DNA from: Sarcocystis neurona | Lineage: Eukaryota; Apicomplexa; Conoidasida; Eucoccidiorida; Sarcocystidae | Reading direction: 5' to 3' | DNA length: 64,000 nt | Assembly (NCBI GenBank): GCA_000727475.1 | Contig: KL647300.1 | Coordinates: 1,668,833-1,732,832, forward strand | In this document: in pieces, positions 37,401-49,400 of the stretch | How the letters are laid out: each line of letters starts with the position of its first letter | Numbering within the stretch: the first letter of the stretch is position 1 | The notes under the pieces: generated by a model | The model's input: the letters and a program-made list of their open reading frames with translations, nothing else | Database searches by the model: none | Told to the model about the DNA's origin: nothing | Made by a program: the position numbers and the translations under genes

Positions 37401-40400
37401 CGCATATATATATATATATATCTGCCTTTCTCTTACACACTCCCTCTCTCTCTATGTACGTATGTATGTATATGTCTGACTTCGCTGCCACCACCTCTTC
37501 CTGCGTCTGTATACGTGTGTATGGGGCGAATATGAAAAAGGGGAAGAAGAGTTGTTTTATGCTGCTGCTAGGAAAGGCTAGAGAGTTGTTCTGCTGCCTC
37601 TGCCATTGCTGTGGACGTTCTCGTGCTGTCGAGCTCCGGCTCTCGTAGAGCTACCACTCCTGCGCTTGGCCTGCTCCTCCTCCTCGTACTGCTGCTGCTG
37701 TGGCGCGGCCGTGCGGGGTACGCGCGCAGCTTCCGCATGTGTGGGGACGTAGAAGACAAAGCGATGCTGCTGTGGAGGTAGAGATTGCTGCTGCTGCTGT
37801 TGCTGTGGACTGCGACCCAGCTCCTGCTGTGCTGATCGCGCTGCTGTTGCTGCTTTGAGTCGGGTTGCTGTTGCCGCTGATAATCGTCCTACTGCTGTTG
37901 TTGGTCTTTTGCTGCTGCGTCTGTTAGTTCTGCTGCTGTGGCTGCTGTTCCTCGCGCCACTGTGGCCGCTGTTCGTCCTGCTCCTGCTGCTGTTCGTGTC
38001 GCTCCTGCTGCTCCTGCTGCTGCTCCTGCTGCTGCTCCTGCTGCTCTTGCTGCTGCTCCTGCTGCTCTTGCTGCTGCTCCTGCTACTCTTGCTGCTGCTC
38101 CTGCTGCTCTTGCTGCTGCTCCTGCTGCTGGTGCTGTTACTGCAGCTGTTTCCCGATTGACTTGGAAAGCCTGCACCGCCGCGGTGACTGCAGGGTCCGA
38201 CTGGCTTGCAGCTCGGGACTTTCTCGCGCGTTGCGCCTCTGCTGCAGCAGACATCCCCGTGGTGTTCTCTGCTGTTATCTCGTGTGTCTCCGTGTCTCTC
38301 TCCCGTTTGTTTTCAGGCGAAGAATATCCCGGGCTGCTGCGCGTGCGAGGCATTTTGAACAAGTTGCACGTCCTCTGCGGACAAGAAGGCTTCACCGAGG
38401 CCAGAGCCGAGTACAAAGCAGCAGACGTGGTCGTTGTCGTACGGCATCACCCTCTCACACATGAGTGTATATACTTCATTGCCCGCTGCGCCTTCTCTCC
38501 TTCCTGCAGCGTCTCCGATAGCGGCCTGCCCGAGGTAACGAAGAAGAAAGCACCAGCTGCTTCCCTGGCCTTCGCCCACGTAACACGCCGTCTCTGTGTG
38601 GAGAACCGGGTTTCCGCTGCACTTCTATCCCTCCGTCCGGCGAGTTGCTGCCTGCAGACACGCGTCTCCTCAACAGAGGCCACCTCCTCGACGGAGAGTC
38701 CCTTCTCGACAGGAGGAGCTCTCCCTTCGACAGGGGCTGGCTGTCTCCTCGACACAGAGACTGTCTCGTCGCCTTGTATACATATATGTGCATGCATGCG
38801 TGACCACCGACGTACTTCCAGTTTCATTTGCTGCTGCCTGCTGGCGCGCATGCGGGTCGTGGGGGTCGCCCTCACATTTTGCTGTTCTGCGTTTTCTAGA
38901 GAATGTTCTCCCCCTTCTCTCCCCAGCCACTTCCTTCGGCAGCCTCTTCTTCTCTATGAGGCTCTTCGTCCCCCTCTCCTTCCGCTTCCCCTTCCCTTCC
39001 GCTGCCCTTCCGCTGCCCTTCCTGAGTGTCGTCTTCGTCTCTTCGCTGTACTTCTCTTCGTTTCCGTTCGCTTCCTCTCTGCATGTGCGCTACCTGCTAA
39101 GACACGCCACATCCGACCACCGTCACCCGGCGTCTCCAAAATTTGCCGCACCTGCAGTCTCTGTGCTGCACTGGCACCATACATATATGTAATATATATA
39201 ATATATGCACCGGCACTACCGTGCAGCATGTATGTAAATATATATATATATATGTACATACATACACCAAGTATATGTGCACTCTCCATCTATCAAATAC
39301 ATATATATACATGTATATACACATATAACAGATAATCGTGGAAATGTTTATATATATATATATATATACATGCTTGTGTATACACATATATAGCGTATGC
39401 TTGTGTGTAGCCGCTAGCCGTTATGTACGTGTATATATATATGTATGTATATGCGTACATGAGGATTCATACAGAACAGATACTTAGTTGTAAGTGTATA
39501 TACCTTGTGTAGACGAGGAGGAAAAGTCTACGAGTTTGCTCTGTATGTGTGTGTGTGTGTGTGGGAGACCGTCGTCGGGATCCTGCTGCTGCTCGTACTG
39601 GCGTCGGGCCGTGCGCTGTATGAAGATGTGGTACTGCACTGCTGCCGTGTTTTCTTCTGTCGGGCTGCTGCTACGATGGAAATCTCCCTGCTGCCCCTGC
39701 AGCTGTTTCTGCAGTCTGTGCTGCTGTGCTGCTGCTGCGGGGGCCCGTCCTCTCGTCCTGCACTGCTTCTGGGTGGGTGTGCGCCCACCTGCTGCTGCTG
39801 CCTCTTTTTCTTTGCTGTGGGGTGGTCTGCTGCTGCGTTTCTTCGTTTTTCTTCGGCGCGCGCGGCTGCTGCTTCTTCGACGGCGCCGCTGGCTCTTGGA
39901 GCTTCTGCCGGAGGGGTCTCATGCGGCTGCTGTTTCCTTGGACGTGGGTTTGTGTGGGGTGTGCGTCTGTGTGGTGTGCGACGTTGCGCCACTTGGGCAG
40001 CTTGAACTGAGCGGCCGCATACGAGCGGTTCCTCTGCTGGCGACGCTTCGAGTTCCTGCAGACGCCGACGCGACCTTCCGCCCGGCTCTGGCGAAGATCA
40101 ACGGGCTGCGGAGCGAGCTGCGATGCTACGACAGTCTACAGCAGTTCACGCAAGACGTCTGCTTCGACGCACAGACGCAGACGACGCGGCTGCGGCTGCG
40201 GCGTTTTCCTCCCGGCAGCGCCATGGTCATTTGCACTGCTGCCGCGTACTCGAAGGCGCCGTTGCCGGCCGGGCTGCTTCTACAGCTGCAGCAGCAGCTG
40301 CTGCCGCAGGAGGAGGGGGCTCTCCAGGGACAGCAGCAGAGCGGTGAGGACGCAGGGGAGGACGCGACAATGTACGGTCCTGAAGCACTGCGCCGCTATT

Positions 40401-43400
40401 GCGAGGAGGACGCGAGGCCGGTGGCGCAGCAGCTCGTGCTGCTCGAAGGCCTGTTCACGGTGCTGCCGGCCCAGCTGCAGCATGTCTCGCTATGCGACTT
40501 CTCTCAGCTGCTGTTTTCCTGCGAGCCCGAGGAGCACGCCCGAGGCGGCGGCAGCTACGACGTGCCGGGCTACGGGCCGCTGGTATATGCGGGGCTCACC
40601 GGCGTGGTGGCCCTCCTCGACCAAGTGCGGCTCCTGCCCTTGGAGCAGCAGCAGCAGCATCCGCTGCTCGCGAACATGCGCGGCGGTTTCTGGCTGCTGC
40701 GCTACAGCATCCATCGGCTTTCTGGGGTGCCTGCGCTGGAGCCGCTGGCGAAGTGGCTCACTGCTGCGGCCGATCTTCTTGAGAAATACCTGCCCATCTA
40801 CGCCTGGATGCGGCCTTACTATGTGGATCTCGTCTTCTCGAGATTGTACGCGGTTTGCTGCGCCTGCGTCCTCAAGCGCATGCCCCTCACCAGCTACCTG
40901 TCCTGCGGTGCACAACATCCCACTGCTGCTGCTGCAGCAAGCACCACCCCCCACGCGGGAAGTCTCACAGCTGCTGCTGCTCCCGATGCGACACTTTCGC
41001 CGCCTCCTGCTGCTCGAGGAGACGAGAAGGAGGGAAAGGAAAGGGCCAAAGGGAAGGGGCCGGGGACCAGCAAGCAGGCAGTGCTGCTGCACCACCGGAG
41101 CCGCGTCTCGCCGGGCGATCTGCTGCTGCCGCAGCTGAGTCTCGCCACGCTGCAGTTCTACTCCTACGTGCCTTCCTCGCCGCTTGTGTGGAATACCGAG
41201 AAGCCGTCCATCGCCGCCGGCCTGCCTTTCTTCAGCTCCGGCTTCATGCGGGCCTGGGGCAGAGACACGTTCATCGCATTAAAAGGCGTGCTGCTCACCA
41301 CCGGGTAGGTGAAGAGCAGTCTTCTCGCCAGAGGGGACCCAAAAACACGCACAGGGAGAACCGAGAAACGCAGCAACAGCAGCGACAGCGGGGGGGGAAG
41401 TACAGGGACAAAAGACACCATGCAAAGCGCGAAGAAGATACAGAGAGCACGAAACAGAGACTGAAAGGAGGAAGACGTAGATATGAAAGGTGAACATCGA
41501 AGACGAAAGCGAGGGAAAACAGAAGCAGAGCACGTAGACACGCACCCAAGACAGCCAGACGCACACCGTGCGGCCGAGTCGTTGCAGCGACTCGAAGCAG
41601 GCCCTGCTGCTGCGGCTCCTGCTGCTGCAGCGACGACCTCACCTCCTATGCGGCGACTAAACACACCAGCGCAGGCCACAAATATACACACACGTATATG
41701 GTGCATCTGCGCAGATGTACATGTGTGACGTATGTACATTCTTTCTATTCATTTAGACTCGTCAACGCATACATACGTATATATATATATATATGTATAT
41801 GTGGGGCACCTACGTACATGTATATGTTTGACGCGTGTAAATCCGTCCTATTCGTCTGGCCGCATCTACGCATATGTGTGTATACATGTACATATAACTG
41901 GTGCACCTACGTGTAGGTATGTGTATGACGTATGTACATCCGTTCTAGTTAATTCTACCAGAACGTCAATTCTGGCACATGCACGTCAATAGGATGTGTC
42001 TTTCTCTCTGCAAGCGTGTACACGCACGTGCATGTGTAGGGTGTACACATGTGGTTGCTGCTCGCGTGCGGAAGTTCCCTCTTCACCTCCCTCCAAGGAT
42101 AGGACGGCAAAAAGAGGCGCGGCAGTCTCTACTCAGTAGCGCACGGGCGCATGCACGTCCAGAGGTCTCTCCGCGTCAACCGTGGCTCTACGCGCGCGCT
42201 GTCTTTAATAATTATGTCTTACACGTACGTATGTGTGCATGCGCGAAGGCAGAGCGGTACCACGGCCGCAAAGCTCGCAGAGAGACAGCTCACACAAACA
42301 CACGAAAGGGGTGAGGGAGACTGGCAGGGAAGTTTTCTCTCTATCTTTCGTTCTGCGAGATTCACACGTACACATATGTGGGATTTGCATGCATACCGGT
42401 GTGTCTCTCTATGGCATTCTTCACGCGCGTGCACATACATATTGTTCTACTCATATTTCCCCACGGGTGATTCTGCCTACAAGCACTTGCATATACATAT
42501 ATATACATATATGTATGTGTGTCTATATTTCTTTCTGTGTGTCTCTCTGTATATATATGCATGTATAGATGAATCGACATGGCTGTCCGTCTGTGTGTCT
42601 CTCTGTGTCTGTCTGTCTATCGGTCTGCCTGTGTATCTCTGTCTGTCTCTCTATCTGTGTCTCTCTATCTACCTATATATCTCTATACGACTGGCTATAT
42701 TGGTGTCGCTCTGCCGTCGTTTCTACGGGTGAAAGGCTGTCAGTGCTGTTGCTGCCGCGGCTGCTGCTGTTGCTGCTGTTGCTGCTGCTGCTACTGCTGT
42801 TGCCGTTGCTGCTGCCGCGGCTGCTGCTGTTGCTGCTGCTGCTACTGCTGTTGCCGTTGCTGCTGCTGCTGTTGCCGTTGCTGCTGCTGCTGTTACCGCT
42901 GCTGCTGGTCTCGCCACTGTTGCTGCTGCTGCTCTTGCCACTGCTGCTTTCGCTGCTAGTGTTGCTGTTTCTCGCCTGCAGCCGTTTTGATGAGGCGAAG
43001 GAAGAAATTCTCGGTTTCGCTCGCGTGTTGCGACATGGCTTGATCCCAAATTTACTCGACTCGGGCAACAACCCCCGCTACAACGCACGAGACGCCACGT
43101 GGTGGTTCTGCCAGGTACGCAGCTGCTGTTCCATACGTGGGTCCTGCTCTGCCATCTCTGCCTTGTGCCGCGGCTACACCTCCGCTGCAGCTGCTGCTGC
43201 AGAGGACGTTCTCAGGTGCTGTCGCCTCTGACCGATGCTGCTGCTGCTGCAGTTGCGGCTGCTGCTGCCGCAGTTGCGGCTGCTGTGCTGTTGCAGTTGC
43301 TGTTTCGGGTTCCTCGAGACTAAGACGCCGCTGGCGAGGACTGTAGCGGTGGTACCTTCGTGCAGCCTCTGACCCCCGCGGAGATGTATGCGTCCACACG

Positions 43401-46400
43401 CGAGTGTTGCGTCTGTCTGTCTGTCTTTTTGCGGGGTTGTGCTCCGCGTCTCGGGGTCGGTATTCCCCCGTATTTCCCCTCCCTTTTTCTTCCCTTCCCT
43501 CTCTAACGATCGCAGTCGTGTCTCCCCCCGATGCAGGCAGTGTGTGTCTACTTGCAAGGAGTCGTACGTCTTCCCCTCCCTGCGTCTCTCTTCTATGCAT
43601 GCACTTCTATGTATACGTCTATGAAAATGTGTATACACACAAACAGGTGGGTATCGGCTCGCCGTGGGAGTGCGTCCTGATTTTGTTTGTTCCTTCGTTT
43701 GCCCTCGCTGAAGGCTGCTCAAGTTTCTTTATGCGGAACCTTCTTTGCATGCGCCACCCTCTGGCCCCCTCTACCCTTTCTTCCGCTCGCGCATGCGCGC
43801 GTGTCGTTATGACGTTTCCCGTTGTCCACGTGGCTCGGGGATAGAGCCGCTCTTCGCAGCAGCAGAAAACGAGAAAAGAAAGGGGGTGCCCCACTCCAAG
43901 GCATGCAGCGTCCACACACGCAGCCTCACACGCAGAGGCAATTTTCAGAAGAAGAACTGGTGCACAAGTACCACCACCACCACGTCAACGCATGCACCAC
44001 CTGCCCATCAACGCGTGCACCACCTGCCTTCTTCCGCGCAGAACTACAGTGTACATGGGGGAGAAAATGTGTGTACACGCATACAAACGCTAGGCAGATG
44101 CATGCACACACGCAGTTGTCTGTATCCATTAACTGCGAAATATATATATATATATATGTATCTGGACACTGCAGGGAACACACATACATATGTGCATGCA
44201 TATGCTGCAGCATTTATGTATGTATATGGCGTGCACGTACATGTATATGTACATATTTGGACACTGCAGCATACTACATATATGTATATATATACACTGC
44301 AGTATAGACGTATATTCGTAGAGTATATATGTATGAATATGTATACGCGTGTGTATATGGGATGATGCTAAGTACATGTTTTTGTATGCGTACGTGAACC
44401 GGGAGAAGGAAGCAGATGCATGCACGCTTGCATATAAACTGCAGAGACCTCCCCACGCCTGAGAGAGGCTGTACGTGTCGACTTCCTTAGCGACGCGAAT
44501 GTGCTGCGTTAGGCGCAGGCGGGGAAGACAGACACCCGGGCAGCATGGTGGCTGCCTGCATGCAGAGAAGCCAGTTCGTGTACACGTGTGTGTGTGTGTG
44601 TGTGTGTGGATAGCTGCGCACGCGGGGACACGTATATGAGAATCTTGACGTGAAGGGATGGTGGTGGTGAAGCAGCTGTGCGCGCACATGCGTGAGTCTG
44701 GGAGTCTGCATGCGGAAGGGAAATAATACCGCGTGGGTGCTGCCTGCAGTTGTCTGCATGCGATGAGACACGGGGCCTCGTGGTTGCTGCCTCCGTCCTC
44801 CTCTCCGTGTGCCCAGTCGGTGCAGGACTACTGCTTGCTCGCTCCCGAGGGCAGCGCGTTTCTAAAGACGCCGGTAAAAATGAAATTTGAGTCCCACGCC
44901 TCCCAGGTTCCGGACCTCCCCATCAATAACGTGGGCGACGTGCTACACCATATCCTGCTGTCGCATGCGAAGGTAAAAAGAACAGGAGAAAAAGAGACTC
45001 TGCACGCAGGCAGTCACGCGCCGGGGTGGCTGCCGGGGCACTGACGATGCGCCGACGCAGGCGCAGGCACTGCCACGGCGGTCGCACTCCGGCCTGCCCG
45101 GCGCCTCCCGGGGGGAAGCAGCAAGCATGCATCACCGCTGCAGAGCGTCTGTATATTCACCGGGCCCATACACACGAGAGGGCGGCCTGCGTGCGTCGAT
45201 CTCCTGCAGCCGTGCACACGCATGCGCGCAGCCGCGGAGGAGGGGAGTTGACAGCGCATGCGGCCTGCAGGGGGGGCTCGGCGCGTCTGGACGTGCCGGA
45301 GAGTTAGCAGCGGATCTGCTCCGCACGACCAAGGGCAGCACGGCCGGGAAGGAGGCCCCCTGCAGACGTACAGTCTTGCAAGAGAACGGGCCAACGTGCC
45401 TGCAGGGGGGCACCGGACGCGTGCACGCGTGCACGCAGAGGAATACACGAGCGCGCGTGCGTGCGTACCTCAGACGGCGTATATACACAAATACACCTCC
45501 ATACACACGAGGATATAGGGACTCTCCACTACACACACACACACACACGCGAAAGTGTGCTTATATCCTTTTACGCGTATGTGTATATAATTATATATAT
45601 ATATCCATGTATATACACGTCGAAGGTACACAAATAAGAGTATATAGATAATCTGTACTACAGACAGACACGAGTGTGCGCGTGTACGCGTATTTTCACA
45701 TATATATAGATAGATAGATAGACAGGTGCGTGTATATTTGCGCTGTTACATATACATATTCGTCGGTTGTGAGGGACGTAGTTGCTTCGAGCCGCGGCGG
45801 GGATTTTGCGCGGCAGCCGCATGGCAGCCCGCGCCCTGCGGACAAAATTTGCGTGGCTTCGCCAAAACGTGCGTCTGCCCAGAGGGATGAAGGGGGAGGC
45901 CTTCGTGGCGCTGCTGTCCGCCGCGCGCGTGTGTCGGGTGCTGAGAAATGACCGCATGCACTCACGCACTGCTTCGCGAAGCTGCTGAAGGCAAGGCAGA
46001 GCGCGTCCCTCGGCTCCTGCTGCCGTCCCACAGGCCCGAACTTCGTGCATGCGAGCCGCGTGTGCGTGCTGCGCACCGTCGATCCCTTGCGGTGTACGTA
46101 CACCGCGCGGCGGGTCTGGACACAGGGGCAGCGCATGCGTCCCTGTGTTGCATGCGCGCATGCAGAGAATACGTCTGCTGAGTGTCTACGTATATATGTA
46201 CATATGCGTCTATATGTAGTAGCTACGCTTGATTATGCATGCGTATAGCAGGTACGCCTGCATACATATGTATGTAAAAGCTAAGCTTGTTTAGGTATGT
46301 ATGTAGCAGCTATATATATGTAGGAGCACGTGGCAGAGTTACCCGTTGAAGGACGTTGTGAGAGAGAGACACCGGCAGCCAAACAACAAGGAGAGATGCG

Positions 46401-49400
46401 TGTGTGGACAGAGACACGGCGGAGGTTTTGACGCGCGACGGGCGTGTGTGTGTTGTGTGTGAAATGGGGTGACGGGGGGGTGTACGTACACCGGGCGACG
46501 GGTGCAGGGCATTGACTTTCGCGAGTGGAACGCAGGAAAACAAATCGATGAGCACATGCGGGACGAGGGCTTCAATATCAAAATTTTTCTCGATCCCAAC
46601 AGCGGTCTCATCTTCGGTGGAAACGCTTTCAACTGCGGCACGTGGATGGATAAAAATGGGTCAAGCGTCAAAGTCCGTAATCTTCATAGAGAAACTGGCT
46701 TCACGCATTAACATATATATACCCACAGATAGATAGATATTTGCCGCACAAGCTCTATATTTCTCTCTCTCTGTATATATATGTACATACGTATATATAT
46801 ATGTACATGCGTATATATATATATATGGACAGATAGATAGATATTTGCCGCACAAGCTCTATATTTCTCTCTCTCTGTATATATATGTACATACGTATAT
46901 ATATATGTACATGCGTATATATATATATGGACAGATAGATAGATATTTGCCGCACAAGCTCTATATTTCTCTCTCTCTGTATATATATGTACATACGTAT
47001 ATATATATGTATATATATATAAGTATATATATATATATATATATTGGTCGCACTCTCTGTCTTTGTCTCTCTCGCTATCTCTGTGTCTCTGTCTCTGCCT
47101 CGGTCTGTCTTCCTATCTTTACATATATATACATATATACATATACACACATATATAAGTGTTTGCGCATGCTCTCTCTCCCTGTCTGTATGTCTGTCTG
47201 TGTCTCTGTGTCCCTCTCTATATATATGTTTATATATATGTGTATTTGCGGCGTGTATGGGCGTGTTCGTTGCAGCCGTCGAGAGGAGGGGAGTTTTAAA
47301 CGACGGCGTATGAAACTCTGCTCCGCGCATGCTCGTGCCACGTATATCGAGCGAGAAATGAAGTAGAAGCGAGAGGCAGAGAGACATCCCAAGACAGCAG
47401 CAGGGCCGCGTTCATGTAGAAGCAGACAGTGAAAGAAAAGGCGCAGCAGTCTTTTTGTCCCCCTCTCGGCCCTCGCCGTTTCCTCTGTTTTCTCCCCTCC
47501 TCTGCAGCACGTATATGAGAAGCACGCATGCACATGTGTGCACGTACACAGCAGCCATTCGATAATATGTGCACACACATACATACATGTATGTGTATTT
47601 ACGGGGTGTATATATATATGTATATGTATACATACATGCATAAGTGTATGTATATCCATATACACATATATATTTGTATCTGTCGAGTGAGGGGTGTGCT
47701 GGCCTCACCGTAGCGCTTTATGTATATGCGTCGACTGACAACAACCCACACGCATGCAGATAATAAATATATAGAGAGAGAAACAGAGAGGAGACACGGG
47801 GAGAGAAATGCTTGTGCATTGCAGGCGTCTCGTCTCGCATAAGCGCGACGGTTCGTTCTTCAGAAAAGCCTACTCGACTCCAGCTGTCTCCACCTCTGCA
47901 TGCATCTGCTGGCTTGCAAAAATTTCACCTTCGCAGAAATTCCTCCTTCTTCTTCCTTGATGCTCCCCGCAGGCGCACAAGACTCAAACAAACCTTCGCA
48001 CCTCTGGAAGCCTTCACGTGTCGCTACACTTCTAAGTATATACACATATATATAGATATATATATGACAAGGCATACGTAAATATATACGTGTATACAGA
48101 GAGATAGGCAGATATATGTGGATAGACGTAGATACAGATATATATATATATATATATTGATATAGGTAAGATGTAGATACGAGTAGATAGAAATAGCTAG
48201 ATGCAGAGAGATAGATAGGTATAGATAGATAGATATGGATAGGTGGATATGTAGATAGATTGATACAGGTAGATTGATATAGATAGATGTAGGTAGATAT
48301 AGGTAGATAGATAAATATACGTAAATATCTATTTGTATACATTTGTTCATCCATATGTGTGTATATGTTCATGCTTGGTTCATATGTGTTGATACGCGTG
48401 AATACAATATCCTTCTGTATTAACAGGTAGACTACATTTAAGACTAATATCTATATATATATTGGTGACTGGTGCATACGTTGTGGGAGACGTATAAGGG
48501 GCTTGAGAGCTGGTAAAAGAAGTGCATGTGTATACGTAGCTCGCGTATATGTACGCATGGGCATGGGAGTCGGCAGCACTTGGAAGATTTCCGAGTATTT
48601 GCATCTCCTCCTACTACTGCAGGGAGTGGGTCAGAGTGGGCCGAGAATGGGCCGCAAGAAGTATTTAAACGCCGGCAAAGTTTGCCCCTCCCTTTCGCCA
48701 CCACTTTTCTCCCTGTACTCGCACTTCTCCGTTTCTCTTTGTTGACATATATATATATATATACGTCTATATATATATGTATGTATGTGTATGTTGTGTC
48801 GTATTCCCCACGAGTATAGGTAGGGAGGCGTGGCACAACAGAAGGGAAATGTGCGGTTTTGTCTCCGACGTGGGCAGTCGTATTCCCCCGCCGTTTTGCT
48901 GCTGGAAGCATTTTCGCCTCGTGTCTCTGTACTCTGTCGCATGCGTCTCGTCTCCGCGTCTCGTCTCGCACGCGCGGTTCTGCTGCTCTTCGTGTCCTCG
49001 CCGTCTCCCCCCTCGTGGCCCCGCCCCCGTCTCTCGGTGGGCCTCACTATTTCCTCTTTTTCTTCTTCTGCGTTCTCCTCTCTGTGCTGCCCCGTCTGTC
49101 TTTTCCCGCACTCTCCCCGTCTCGTTCTGGCAGCAACTTGGGCGCGACGCATGCAGCGCCGCCTCTGCCGGACTCCGGGAGAAGCTGCTGCCGCTGCAGG
49201 CTGCTACCGACCGTCTTTCTCCCCGCATTTGTCCACACGCACCCCGCTTCCAACCACTCGTCCTCTTCGCAGCACATAAAACAGGCGTGTCTCTACATGT
49301 ATATGTATTTACGTATATACACCTATATTTGCACATACACGTACACATACAAGTAAATGCACACCTATATATATATATATATGCATATATAGATGTATGA

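Larger units (their letters stand above)
44973..46507. other. Intron with GC-rich first half and TA/CA microsatellites
   Basis: Positions 45000-45480 are GC-rich with many GCATGC and CCGGGC elements but no recognised protein. Positions 45530-45740 hold CA, TA and TAGA tracts, and 46190-46320 hold TATG repeats. Two copies of the GGTGTACGTACACC palindrome lie at 46091 and 46479, the second about 15 bases before the next exon. Confidence 0.6.

Noticed and set aside
37855..38160. Poly-Leu open frame of about 100 codons
   Set aside because: It is the translation of a 21-bp CTG-type array in an intron; homology and phase skip from 36558 to 38317.
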